Source of the DNA: Nymphaea colorata
Taxonomy: Eukaryota > Streptophyta > Magnoliopsida > Nymphaeales > Nymphaeaceae
Length of the DNA stretch: 64,000 nt
Direction: 5' to 3'
Assembly (NCBI RefSeq): GCF_008831285.2
Contig: NC_045150.1
Coordinates: 11,885,868 to 11,949,867, forward strand
Under the pieces are notes generated by a model. That model was not told the origin of the DNA. It was given only the letters and a program-made list of their open reading frames with translations, and ran no database searches. Below, in pieces: positions 22,643 to 37,013 of this stretch. A program made the position numbers and the translations under genes. Position 1 is the first letter of the stretch; every line of letters starts with the position of its first letter.

Positions 22643-25600
22643 ATGAAGCGTAAAAGAGGATTGAAAACCAAGCACAAAAAGTCATCTGTTATTGAAAACA
22701 AAGCACCATTCTCCATTGTTGCTGCAAAAGAAGACGAGTCTGTTGCTGATGATACATGTGTCAATAGTGAAGGAGCCTTGAATTCTCGAAGTGAAAGTGG
22801 ATCACCATTTCTAGGAGCTGGTGAAATAAGCAGTGATAGACACCATGGCTTGGAGGACATCAAGGAAAAGGCACCAGAAAGACCAGGATATGGGCGTGTG
22901 AGGGTGAAGCTTAAATCATCAAAATCCATTGGTCTCATTCAAGAAGCAGTTCAGAACAGTCCAACGGTCTCTTTGCATGGGGATATTTTACCTAATGAGA
23001 GACTTGAAGATGGAACTAATCCTTTGTCTGAGTCGGAGACTGTCTCTGGGAAGTCCTCAAAAAAATTTGGTAGCATAAAGATCAAGTCGTCAAGGAGTTC
23101 TGGTACATCAAGTGCTTCATTTCCCGATAAACACAGAGGTATTACAAAGTTTCCTCCAGTAGCTCGTAGTGGTTTCTTCCAGAAAATTGTCATGTCATAG
23201 ATGCGACATTGACAGGTGAACCGCATCCAGTGGCAGACCAAACTAATCTGCGGGAGATTTGTAAAGACCCTCGGTACAATGAAAGGGAGTTGACTGCTGC
23301 TCTTGGGGTAGTTTACATAAGTGGCATTCCACTACTAATCTCATCTTTTAAACATTTAGGCAGTATCACTAGATTTTTTTTTGTATTTGGTATCTTATTG
23401 TCTTTCATTGCAGGTGATTAAGAAAATTATGAAGATGGATGCAGCACAGCCTTTCAATACTCCAGTTAATCCTGTTGCATTGGGAATCCCTGTATGTATT
23501 CAATGAGCTGCACCTTCTCATTTTTGTTGCTGGCATATATGCCTGTTGGTCCATCATGTTATTTTATAATTTAGGTTTGTTTCCTATGCCAAGAGCTTTT
23601 CTTGTGGTCCTTTCTTTCTGAAATATCTTCAAGTATTATGTGATAACTGAAAATAACGGAGAACATGTTGGTGAGGCCATCAGGAAACTTGCTGCTCCTA
23701 AACCTTGTGAGACAATAATCCAAGTGAAACTTTTCTTTTGTTTTTTTCCCATCCTTAGTTTGCATTGGTTTGACTTGGTGGAATGTCTGCATGTTTTCTT
23801 AAACATGTATCTTTCTTTTATCTGGATTCATGTTCAGTTGCTGATCTCATAAATTGATGATTGCTCTAGGATTACTTTGATATTATTGACACTCCAATGG
23901 ACTTCGGCACCATATGTGCTGAACTTGAATTTGGAAAGAAATATATGAATTCAGAAGATGTGTACAAGGATGTGCAATACATATGGGGAAATTGCTATAA
24001 GTATAACAATAAAGGTGATTACATATTAGATCTCATGAAGCGGGTGAAAAAGAATTTTGCAAAATATTGGACAGCTGCTGGCTTATACAGTCCAAAAAAA
24101 AGCAATGGTAAGCTTTGTGATATTAAGTTCCCGTTCTTTTCAAATTTCCATTCATTTAATGCGCTTAGCTTTCATGGTTAACCATGCTTGTCTACTCTTT
24201 TATCAGTATCCCTTTGCTTTTCTGTCATCTGTCTTGCCTTGTCTTTATAAAAAGTTTTGCTTGTGCTTTATGATCTGTAATTTGTTTATGAGAAATGCTG
24301 GCAAACCTATCCCTGTCAAATGAATATTTGATCTGCAGAAATATTGCTGTGAGAAGTTACTTTCTGGTTAGTTAATTCCTTAGATGCAATGGTGATGGAT
24401 TATCTCCAGTAGGTACATGTTATATTCCCATTATTTAGCTGTGCGGTATGTTGTATATCAATATTATGAACATTTTCAAATCTATTTTCTGCTAAAAGTT
24501 CATAGATTATAATAGAAAGAACCAGTGTCATAGCCTGATGGAATGCTCTGCACATGATTATATGTCTATGTATTACAAGAAGTGAATGCTCATAGATGAA
24601 ACTCTTTTGCTGTTTCAACATGAGGGAGTACTTTGAACAAGATTGATGTACTCTTGCACTAGGCAGGAAAATAATTCTTTTCCTATTTTCTTTTAATCTT
24701 CTTGAGGTTTAGGAAGGCATCAGGAAGAGTGGCTTAGGAACAGACGTACTGGACACAAATAGGCATGAAAATCACTTTAAAGCTTAAATTTTAGAGACAA
24801 TTTTTATGAAATAATTATGAGTGATGTTTTTTTAAACATTTTAAGAGAGACAAGGATAAATTTTAAGAGAAAAAGCATGCAAGTAAAAAAAAAAACTGAT
24901 TAGCAATAAAATAAAATATTTTCATTTCATGTATTACGAAGTTACAAACTAAACTGTCTATTGCAGCTACTTCCTTTGTTCAAGGAAGGGAAAGCTTTGA
25001 GTTTCAAAGATGGCTCAAAAGTGAGTAGTTATAATGGGCACAGTTTATTTTTTCATTATATAGGGCAGTGTCCCAAAAGACACATTTTTTTTGAGAAAAA
25101 CACGATACATAAATTGCCGTTTAAAACTAAAACGAAATGCGTTTTTTTAAAAAAACGTTAAAACTGAAAAAAATGTGTTTTTAACACGTTTTTTCCTTTT
25201 ATTCATGTTTTTAATGCCGAACAGTTTTTTCATTTTATATTTTATATTGTTGCAAATGTACTTATTTTTTGATGTTTTTATTATTAGTCTCTCACTTATT
25301 TTATTTTTCCTCATTTTTATTTTTTTTTTAATTTTTAAAATTCACCAAATGTTACCCTTTTTTTCAAATTTGCTGTATTATACTGGAGAAAAACCTTGCC
25401 ATTTAAAACTCCAAAACGTTATTTGTGACTATGATATAGGGTTTGGTGAAATATGTGACTCAGAAAATTTGAGAATTCATGAAAATTACTTCTCCCAGCC
25501 AATCAAGTTGAACAGTGCATGTGTTGCCACCTCAAAGGTAACTTTTCAAAAAGGTGAATTCATGGCTTTAGACCTTTGGCTTTTTAGTTTATAAAGGTAT

Positions 25601-28600
25601 TTTTGAATCTTTGATGTGGAAGCATTGAAGTTATCTGATCAGCTTATAATGTCACACCCCGACCTTTTAACCCTCAAACCTTTTTTTTTTTTCTAAACAT
25701 AAAGCATCGAGGTGTGACTACCCAACAATTCAAAAAGACGATGAGCCAAACAATTCAAAACAATGGGGTGAACTTTCATTTATATAACCATTTTGTTTCA
25801 TACAAATTCACATCTATGTGCATGACCAAAATGCCCCAAAATCATAACATTGATGCCTAACAAAAAGAAGACATCAATAAACCAAAACATGACGCGCCGG
25901 CACTACAAACGACAATCCCAAAACCTCCCCAGTAGGACGTGAGTGAAGCCATCTGCTCAACCTGTTGCACCGGGTCCGCCAAAACCTGAAAAAGAAAACA
26001 ACTGAAGGCTCAGCCTTCGCAGTATGACAACAAGCCAGGAAAATGCCAAACCCTCTCAAGTAAGGCTCAAATAAAAGATCAAATATCAACCCATCTATTG
26101 TCATGTCGTGTCAGAGTACGACACGGAAAAGCCACTTGATGGCCACACTAACACAACATCAGTCACATGCGAAGCATGCTCAAACATAACACTTGCATTC
26201 ATATCATTCATATATACGTCAGTCACATGCATTCTATCATACACATTACATTTTCATTAACTTTAGTGCATTAACAGTTCCTGTGGGTGCAACACAGGCA
26301 CGTGCACACCGCGGGCGGCCTACAGTCGAGAGATAACCCCCGTGGTGGCCCATAACAGTATGAATTCATTTTACCCGCTGCAGCAGTAGAGCACTCATCC
26401 CTGGATGTGTAAAGTCCAAGGTGAGATACTCAGCCTTCCCTATGACACCCAGGTTGGGAAGGCGGGAGCCCAACGCTCCAAGCACAACACACAACAGAAC
26501 CCTGGGGCCTTGCACCGCCTGCGCTCTGACAGGCGAGACCAGTAGCGAGAACGTGACGTCTCCCAAACACACAGCCACATCCCACTGGCCTCTCATCTCT
26601 TATCATTTCGTTTTTTTTTATCATTATCATTATTCATTCACAAGATGACTGGCTAGCACATGAGGTTAATACACCCTACGAGTGCACTTACACCTCCCAA
26701 TGCCTCTACACGAGGTCTATACATACAGTAACAGTCATTGCTAGCCGTCATACAGTACGGGTACAACTACCCTCTATTTCATCCATTTGCATCGTTGCCC
26801 ATGGCAATGCATATGCAACAACGTACACATTCATATCAATCATCACATCAATCCTCACATCAATCCTTTGAAAAACTTAGCCAATCCACAGAGAGTAGTC
26901 TCGATCTGCGGTTGGCTCGTAGCTGTACTATGCAGTTATCATTCTATGATGCTTTCTAATGCATAATTGGGGTCGAGGAGACACTCGACTCGATACCCCG
27001 CCTCATCTGTCCTAAACAGATATCAATTTTAGCATGCACATGCCAATGCGTAACATTTTCAAAACAAATGACTAATAATCTTTCTGACCCATTCATATCA
27101 TATAAGCAACATACATATACTCATTCACAAAGCAGTCAATCAATTAACATCACAATCCTAGGATCCCTTGATCCTAGGAGCACACAATCACACATTTGCC
27201 CCAGGCAGAGATTTGCCTGGAATGTCGCCATACCTGTGGCGTGCTCACCAAATTCTTCAAAATGCCTCAAGCTTCGAACTCAAGGTTGACGGGATATGCC
27301 CGGTGCACCTGCAAACATAAACAAGAATAAGGTTTCTACTAGATACCTACACAAAAACGAACAAATACAAAATAAAATCCTTGAGGCACGTGTCGTCGCC
27401 TCAAGAGGGTGTCGACAGGTAGTGTCGACCAACAAGCTCTCCAATAGGCCTCCTCCTATACGTCTTGACGTTGCCTCGAAATATCAAATCCCTCAACCAT
27501 CAATCAATTCATCACTAATTCCTTCCTCAATAACGTTCTTTAATTAAGACATCAACCCCAAAGTCACATCCAAATACGTATATTTTCTCTAATTAACTTC
27601 ATGATACACCCGTTCACAGAAGTCTGCGCTACACTCCCTAAGACAGTTCTAAATCTTCCCCACAACCTCACAATCTCTACCATGCTTCCCTAATGCTTCG
27701 AAAATTAATCCATCATGTTTAAACGATCAACAAACACATGAATCATCGCTTCTCCATCATAACCCTACATTTTCCCCAAAAGCAAAATCGTTAACATGCA
27801 TCCCAAAACATCAATTCTAAGCCCTAGCATGCACAAACAATAATTATACATGCTCTAAAAGATAATATTCAATAATTTGGGCTTGATTAGGTCCCGCTCA
27901 CCCTAAATCAAGAATCTGAACTGCTGCAATGCCTCCGACAGTCACCTCAAGCGATCAATCGGTCCCCGAACGGCAAAAATCGTGCTAAACCTCCACCACC
28001 AACACTGCCTACTCGCTGCTAGGAGGGAAAAAACACGTTTCTCAAGCTGGAATCCTAACAAACAAAGCTGAAAACTGTGAGGGAGTGCTCGATTGGGATA
28101 AGGGGAAAAACAATTAGAAAAGAAATGGGGAGAACGAGCTCACTTAGGGTACGTGAGGCAAGGGAAGACAAAGAGAGAGAGGTTCGGACAGAAAAAGGGA
28201 AGAAGGGCAGTGAGGGGAGAGGACGAGAGAGAAGAGCGAGTCGGTGGGAGAGTAAGGAGAGGGACCATGCGGGAGAGGGCTATCGGAAAGGGGGAAAGAG
28301 AGGGGCGAGGGAGAGGAAGAGAGAGAGCATTCGGTAGGGAGGGCAAAGGAACATGAGAGTGGCGGAGAAGGGAAACAAAGAACGAGAGAGGGAGAGAGTT
28401 TTACCCAAGCGCCGCCGCCTCAGCCGCCGTCGTCGCCGCTCGCCGCCGGCACCTCCCCCATCTTCTTCTTTTTCTTCTCTGCGTGGATCTCCCTAGCGGC
28501 AAGAACGGCAACGAAAAGGGGGAGAGCGAGATGAGGACGAGGGAGAACAGCCCTCGTCAGGCTCTCCCGCGGGTAAGCTGCGGGTCCGGGTCTGGGTCCC

Positions 28601-31600
28601 GACCCGACCTGCCCAAAAAAAATAACGAGCGTTACATATAAGGTGGCTTCGAGTAGTTCTTGTAAATTCTCATGTTTCATATTTTGTTATCCTTAGGAAT
28701 GCAATAGCTCCTGGGCCACATTAATCAACTCTAGAAGGAAGCATAAGCTAAAATTAATCCGAGAAAAGGAAAACTGATTGAAGGGAGCATATAAAGACCA
28801 ACAGCTGGAGTAGAAAGTTCTAAAATTAGAGAAAAAGCAATTAGAGAAAAAGCAATGTGAGCTTTTATCATTGAACTCATGAAACTTCTGTAATTCACTA
28901 AGTTGGTTCCCTTCTTCTCTTTAGTTTAGATAAATGTTCTCCAACCGTTTATTTAACTGCTTCTGGTTATCTTCATTTCAAGTGAAATCTTGGTCTCTGT
29001 TATCTTCTTGGTATACTTAACATGGGGAACCTTAATAAACTTCAACTTCTTTGCAGTCTATATTGTAAGAATGCATCCAGCAAGTAGCAACTATGATACT
29101 AAATGAAGTTGTGGATGAATGTATTATTGCTTTGGTTACTCATCTATTTTATCTGGTCAAGGGACATAAATATTGACCTTAAAAGGTTCTTCTTTCGTAG
29201 GTAGATAATTTGCCAGTGATCAACATACGGTTCTGGAAAAAATGGAATACTGAAGCTTGTGTTTATTCTGAAAATTGTTATTTCCTTCTAGAATTCTGAT
29301 TGGTTAAAAGTTATAACTTAAACCATATCTTAGGCATGCTTTAAGGGGAATAGGAGCTGTACATTGTATGATTGTAGTTGCCTAAATTTTTTATCTGAAA
29401 GTACTGCTTCTATGGCAAGACATTGATCAAGATACTGGTTTATTTGAAGATGTGCGACAAGGTGATAATCCAAAAGCCAACATTTCTGAAGAAGCATATG
29501 GAAGAAGAAGTGATGTGCTAGACCTGCCTGTGACGTCATCTGCTGCAAGTCATAGCTTACAAGAAAGCCCAACTGGTACAGTGAGGCTAATACTTTTTGG
29601 GACAAGTAAAACCTTATTTATGGTGGTCTTTATGTTGTTCATCACGGGAAGGAATTTTTGTATGAGATTTATTAAAGTCAGAGACTATTAGGTGTTATTA
29701 TTAATTAATGTGAAGCTATATTTGTATTCCTGTCAGAGTAGACTCAGTACTCTGATATTGTATTATGGGACATTGATGCACAACGTGTTCTTTCAGACCC
29801 TTGGTGCCACATGGTTTGATACGAGAATAGGAAAAACAGACAGCAACTGTTTTTAAGTTGCTGAAACACTGGAAATACAATCATTGACACAAGCAAAAAG
29901 GAAAAGAAGAACTATAATGTCCGTAAAATGTGATCATGAAGCAAGTGGAGCATGAATAGGTTATAGTAGAAATGGGTCATAATGATTTTTTCTTTAAACT
30001 TCGAAAAATAATGGGATGCATCTAAGGCACTCTATAAAATCATAACTTGGCTGGCATAGTAAGTCTATGAGTCAATTAATGCATATTACAAGCTACATAC
30101 ACACATAAAACACAATATTTTTGCAGTCAAGCATCATCTTTTTCCCCCTTCTAACTTGAAGTGATCTAGGTTCCAATCTACATGAGACCGAAAGCACCCC
30201 AGTTGAGGTTGGCGCACTTACAAGCCAGGTGAAAAGCGCTTCAAGTAAGCAAAAGGGACGCAGGCATCACGGGTAAGTCCTCTTCTCAAGCAGTGAAAAC
30301 CCCAACCTGAAGCTCACCTTGCTAATCCATGTGGTTAATCTTACAAAGACTAATCTAAAGTATCGTATGCGTATTGTAAATTTTTTTTTAATTAAAAAAA
30401 TTCAAAAATAGAAAAAAATAGAGAAAAATCCGATAAAAATAAAGAAAAATAAAGTTATGTTTTTTTAATGAAAAAACATGTTATACATAATGACAGGCTT
30501 ATTATAGGTATGAAGTTACTTCACAAACATTAATAAGTGGTCATAATATCATATAGCAACACAACATGAACTAAGACATTAAGAAACATAATTTATAAGA
30601 TGATCCACATAATAACTCATAAGTCATAAGATCCAGAACACATCAAAAACCAAGTTTTACGTACACTATACATCACATCACAAGACAAAATTGTTCAATG
30701 TTAATGAAAAGAACAGATGAAAACAACTTCATTCATAATCTTTATCATCTCATTCTCATTTTCATCTTTCGTAGAAGATATAAACCCTCTTTATCTAAAC
30801 AACAATCAATCATCCATGCATAAATCATTAAATCTGCCCTCAAATTGACGATTTCATGGTGAAACTGATTATTCCTTTTGAAAATTGCCCCAATCTCTCC
30901 CTTCTTCAACTATTAGATATGTTCAGAAATGAAGAGGGAGGCAAGTTTTAAAAATTAGTTTGAAAAGGGTGGTTTTAAGTTTTAACCCAATATTTTTCAA
31001 AATAGACATGTATAGTGCGATATGAGGTGTAGTGTGCTGTATCAGATGATACAGGCTGTGCACGATACATGTGATACACATACGATACACCACTTATTTG
31101 CGATATAGGTGGTGTATCGTATCGTAAATTTAAAACGATACGGTATGTATCATATGATATGGCTTTGTATCGTACAATACACACAACACTGGTTATTAGT
31201 ATTGATGAATATCGCAGCATCTCATTTAAATCTAGCGTGCTGATAAAAATCTTATTCAATTTCTTGTGTTCCTGATGTTCTGATATTAGTTTCTAGTTGT
31301 TTTTAAGTACAAAAGTATGAAGTGGGACAATTTATCCCCAATTTGGCTTGGTGGATATTGCCCGGTATCATACACCCAGCAAAATGATGTTCAACTGGCA
31401 ACATTGCATCAGAATGTATATGATAAATGTGCATGTGTGACGTCAATTAGTTTCTCTAGCATCAAGCAAGAACTCACTAGCTTCTGCCTTATTGGGCTTT
31501 ATGAGTATTTCAGTTGAAGAGTTTGACCTCTTCACAATTGAACCATTTCCCTTTCTTCAAATTGTAGAATAAACAAACACAAGGCAGACTGTTTATGCGC

Positions 31601-34600
31601 TGTTTGTATTGCTAGGCGCCGGCGACATGAGCGTGATGTCAATCTGCTAATGCTTGAGAATCAGATTGAGACAAATGATGCCAATCAGCTACATGAGTTC
31701 AAGCCAGAGGTTGGAATATTTCCTAGATTGGATTGAGTATGCATTGGATTGAGTTATAAATAATCTTTTTGAGATACATAAGGAGTTTTCTATTGTTTTC
31801 AGCTTTCTCCTGCAGATTTATTAGCAAAATTCTTGCTTTTGGTTGGTGATGTGGTGTTCTTATTGATGCATTACAAAGCACAAGTGCTTATCCTGAATGA
31901 TAGTGAAATTTTTGTGTCAATAATTTAAAATGGTAACCTCAGGCAGCTGTATAGCCTTAGGCCCTTAACCAATTATGTTACATGCTTCCTAAGAATGATT
32001 ATAGGAAATGAACTCGTTCATGAATACAAAGTTACTCTGAGTGAGTTAAATCAGCCTGTGAAGTTTAAAACCATTAATTACTTATCAGTTTTCACAAATG
32101 GGAAATGAACACCCCCCACCACAGCCACACCTCCACCTCCTTCCCACTCCACAAAACAACAAACCTCCGTGTATTGTATATTATGATACGACATTGGGTG
32201 TAACTTACACCTTAAAACATCAAAAGATGTTAAAAAAGATGTTCTAAGTTACATAAAGTTTCTGGAGATTAAATGTTATGCTTTATGTGAAAAGCATTCT
32301 TACACATTTAAAGTAAAAAAATAAAATTTATGGCTGCTTTCAAGTTTCATGCATTAAAAATAGATCTTTCAGAGTTTTCTCTTGTTAGAGCTTGTGTTGT
32401 TCTAGAAGAAAATATGACCATAAGTTGCCAAAGACTCCAACGAGAAAGTCGTAGACTCATAGATAATGAAAAAACTTATTTGTTTTGATACAATTGAGTA
32501 CTGGGAGTAATTTAAGTGGTAGTTTTGATTATTTCTAATAAAAACGTGCATGATGTATGTAACATATATTTATTATTATTATTTTTAATGTTTATACAAT
32601 TCATGTTTTTAAATTTGTCTTATTATTTTGTATTTTTTTATGATTTAAAAAAAAGTTCTCAATTTTTAATATTGAAAAAATTAAGCATGCATTTTTCTCG
32701 TTACATTATGTAATGTATCTAACTTTGTAGTTTACACTTTACACCTAACTGTTTTTGTTACATTACACATCTTACAACATTGGCACTCCATAAATACCAG
32801 ATGACATTATGAATTTCCAATACCATGAAATAGGGAAAGCAGCCAGACCATTATGAAATGTCGTTCTTCATGAATGCCAGCCAACGTTATGAATCTTCAG
32901 TGTAGTGTTATTGGTAGGCAAGTGGCATATTTCTCCCATCTAAACACATATAATATAATCCTTCTAAAGGAATGGATAAAGTTCCTATTTGTAACTTTTG
33001 AATTTGTCTCACCATAATATTTAGTAATGTTTTCGGTACGTGTGTAGACTTCAATGAGTTATTTACATGTAATTACAAAATTCATATGCTAAAAGTTATG
33101 ATTGTTCAACTATTTCACATTTACAGATGTGGTCGTGCAGATAGTCTAGAGTAGTCTACATTCTTTATGTTCCTTTTTCTCATGATGTTGGGTACTTATT
33201 ATCTTTGATAACTGGAAAATGTGATCCACATTTTCTTCTTCTTTTTATATTAGTACTTAAGGCGTTTCTTCAAAACCCTCACAATGCCTATGCTGTTGTA
33301 AGATAGCCCTAGCTAAGTGATCAGGTGCTTTGATGTGTGCATTTAGTAACATATCTGGTGATATTGGTACTGCAATAAAACCAACAGCATTTAGTAATTA
33401 TTTCAAAGAAGAATATGTCAAGCTATAAGCAAGTGATTTTACTAAGCTGACATTGCATTTAATGCTGAAATTGTCCATTTTCCATACAATTATTAAAGTG
33501 GCCTGGATATAGAAGCTAAATTATATTATGAGTTCAAGGAACCATTTCTCATATTCAAAGTAATTAGAAAATTATACTCAGCGATTTTTTGATAGCATAT
33601 AAAGAACAGTGTGCTTTGTAATGTTAGATGGATGGACAATCACAAGGGTAAGAACATTAGAAAACTTGTTGGTTTACTGCTCTTCAAGTGCTATGTTTGG
33701 AAGCCTGTAGAAACATCAGACAAAATAAAAGTGGGAAACTTTAGAGAGTTTTTTACTACATTTTTTTGTAGAATAAAAAAAATGTGCTAATTGATACTGA
33801 TATTGGCCCCAGTTACATAAAGGCAGGAAATGTGTTGATGGATGATATGAATATGAAGAACTTGTATTAAACTCCTTGTGCTGCACACTGCATTGACTTA
33901 ATGTTGAAAGATGTAGGAGGAAAACCAATTAGTGGTGCCCTTTATGTATTTGGCAATTGAAAAATCACACTCATGTGAATTGACTTAGAAGCATTTGAAA
34001 CTGACTGGCAAAATGTACGTGTAGTATCTGGCTTTGTAAGACTTAGGTACATTAATGGTGCAATGGGCTTCTTGTAGAGAGTGGGGTTATTTAATGGAAC
34101 TTCATTGTCAATCTTCATTTGCCACAAGCAACGTAATATTCATATCAACGATAACATGCATCAAAAGTTCGTTAAAACAGTCCTAAACCTTCCCCACATT
34201 ATCAAAATCTCTTCCATGCTCCCTATCTGCTTCAAATATTAACTCATCATGCTAAAAATATAATTATATTCATACTTAAGGCAAAAATTCAGTAAAATTA
34301 GGCTTGTTTAGAGTCTTTAGACGTGCTTGCTCTTCTTACAGAGTCTAGCTGCTGTAGGTGTCCATGACAACCAGCCCAAATACTTGATCAATCGCCAACA
34401 CCCTCTATTTGTTGGTATAAGGGGAGAGAGGTATTTCTTCAACTGCCCAAATCCAAAACAGCCCTTAAGAGCGTGAGAATGAGCAAGAGAGAGATCAAGA
34501 GAGATGTCTGATGATAGAAGAGGGCATCCGGTTGAGAGGGAGAGGGTTTGACTGAGCAGAGAGGTTGAGATCGAGAGTGAGGGAATGGGTGAGAGGTCGA

Positions 34601-36937
34601 CAAAGGGTCCGGCCGAGGGAGATGCACACATGGAAGAGAGACAACGATAGAGAGACGAAGAGAGACCCCTCTATGTCAGGCCTCTTCACCCCGGTGCACT
34701 ACGGGTCCGGGTTTGGACCCTGATCTATACCCGACCTGCCCACCAAAAACTCACACGTTACACTCTTATTGTTGCAACACTGTCATTCATTGCTATGCTA
34801 TAGTTTCTCTTTCTCACTCGAAAAGAACTCAGCGTATGATTTATTATATTAAATAACAAAATTGCTATCAGTTATCTTAGTGATTCATATCGCAATCAGT
34901 GTCATAGATATCACGATATTAATGTGAAAAATAAGAAAAACGAAAAAAAGGAAAAAAATCACGTTATTTTGAAAAAATGAGAAAATATATCTATCATGTT
35001 AATTTCATAATTTTTTCATTTTCTATTTTTTTGCATTGATATTATCATGGATTCAAATTTGAACTTAAGCTAACTTATTTTTCATGATTAAAACATTTCT
35101 TTTGTCACTTTTATGTCATTTTTATTTATGTTTTCATATTAGTTTCTGATTTATTTCATTTATATATATTTTTTATTTTTTAAAGTCTTCTGAGTTTTTT
35201 TTGAGATTTTCCTTAAAAAAACAGCTTTGCCTTTAAAAACCAAGAAAAATCTTGCTGTTAAAAACCCGAGAATGATATTTGTGACTATGATCAAGATAAT
35301 GACAAAAAGTGTAAATTACATAATAATACTATGTTAAAAAAGGCTCAAGAGCAACAGTTTGACAAGAATTTATATTTGCAATATGATTAGGTTGTTGATT
35401 TATTACCAAAGAAGGGTAGCATTGTAGTTGAGGGTACTTGTGGTCTATGTTGTCAAGGCACCCAGGCAGTGCCTGGGCACCAGGCAGGGCACCTCGGTGG
35501 GCTTAGGCGAGCCTAGGCAAAAAGGCGACCAATTTTTTAAATTTTTTTAATTGTGTTAATATGTCAAGTTATTTTGATTGACTATTTTTAACATTTGAAA
35601 TGTGGAGAGTAGTAATATAACGAGCATAATCAAGTTAAACAATAAAAAATTAATTGTCGACTTGCATTGAATATGCAAAATCAATATATAATAAAAAAAT
35701 TAACAGTGCATAATAGTATCCAAGCGTGTCCGCGTGTCGAAGCCGGTACGTGTCCGTGTCGCATAGGTGTGGACTGATGCTTAGTCCACGCATAGGCGAG
35801 GCCTTAACAAGATAGTTTATGGTTCTTACTCATGTTAAGCTTGAAGCGGGCTGGTTCTCTAATCTCTTCTCATGTTTTTAGTTTCCACATGAATGTCGCA
35901 TTTTAGTTCACATTCTTTACACTTGGGAAACCAGCTTGTAGTATAACATGGCTTCTGCTGTATTTTGCTTGTCTAGCTTATACACCACATATATACTATA
36001 TCTTTTGTTTCAATTGTGGATAGGGTGCTCAGATTCAGTTTCACTGTGGTCTGTTCTTTGTTTCTGTTGACTTTTTTTTTCTCTACCTTTTTATCTTTTA
36101 TGGTCATGAGGTGAGACTGCTATCTTTCTTGTCCTAACCATATTGATGCATTCTATTTCATCTTTAAACCCCTTTTATTTCCTTCTTTATGTGATACAGT
36201 TGTAAAATATAGGTCTTTGCTCTTAAATGAATTTAAGATCTACTTTGTATCCCAGTTACATGTAATTGAAGTTTTATGCAAAAACATAAAAAGTAAACTG
36301 TAATCTGAGGACTTTGACATCTCAAATGTTCATGAGCTTTGTTCTCCATCATTATTTATTTGTTTCTTTATTTCTTTAGCTGCAGGAAAGTGATGGTTTT
36401 GAGAACACATGTGATGAGGAGATGGCTGTGGATCAATCTCTGGAGAATAAGTTGAATTCTGATCCTCCCGTTGATGATGTGGTTAATTTAAAGCACGTCC
36501 AGCAGTTTGAAGAGTATTCTTGCCCGGATGAGAATGGGGGCATTAATAACTCGTCAGTGATTGCAGCAGGGATTAATCCAAAAGAAAGTAATGGTGATCC
36601 AACTGAAGATGTTGTTCAAGTGAAGCACATTCGAGAACTTCAGATGGAAAAATTAGAGGAATTTGTCTTGCAAGATCAGAAAGATGATACAATGAATAGG
36701 CCAAAGAGAAGGAAAAATGATTTGATGGGCGAGGATCACGAAGAAGGGGACTATCTGCAAAAGGTTATTATCTTTTCCTTGTGTTGAGGAAGAAAATATT
36801 CTTGCACTAGTTAAAGTTCATGGTTTCTTTATTTTACTGCTTATCTCCATGATGTTCTGGAAATAATATGTGTCTTTTACTAACCTAATTACTCTTGCCC
36901 ACCTATGTCATAGGTACAGGTGTGAGTGCGGCTGCAG

Positions 36938-37013
<76 letters not shown>

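Larger units (their letters stand above)
24108..29419 (+). other. Intron 4 of the bromodomain gene, transposon-laden
   Basis: This 5.3-kb intron splits the gene after the bromodomain. It contains an element with an exact 8-bp duplication (25066-25433) and a solo LTR with an exact 5-bp duplication (25650-28636). Without these two the intron would be about 2 kb. No coding sequence outside the mobile elements is seen. Confidence 0.8.
31710..36379 (+). other. Intron 7 of the bromodomain gene, with four transposon remnants
   Basis: The 4.7-kb intron holds a dead hAT transposase (33621-33960), a truncated LTR (34128-34762), a hAT-type MITE (34897-35289) and a TIR element (35445-35815). The part from 31710 to 33600 is AT-rich with nothing I recognise. 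Confidence 0.75.

Noticed and set aside
23138-23200. Frameshift or pseudogenisation of the bromodomain gene
   Set aside because: A 77-base intron with standard borders restores the frame exactly.
23640-23731. Protein-like stretch (ENNGEHVGEAIRKLAAPK) between bromodomain exons 3 and 4
   Set aside because: Exons 3 and 4 join in phase inside the conserved bromodomain (LGIP then DYFDII). Inserting it would break the ZA loop.
28077-28390. Overlapping 60- to 90-codon Arg/Glu/Gly-rich frames on both strands
   Set aside because: These fall in the purine-rich end of the solo LTR and have no domain.
34317-34689. Three overlapping minus-strand frames of 62-104 codons
   Set aside because: They lie in the purine-rich block of the truncated LTR; overlapping low-complexity frames are not genes.
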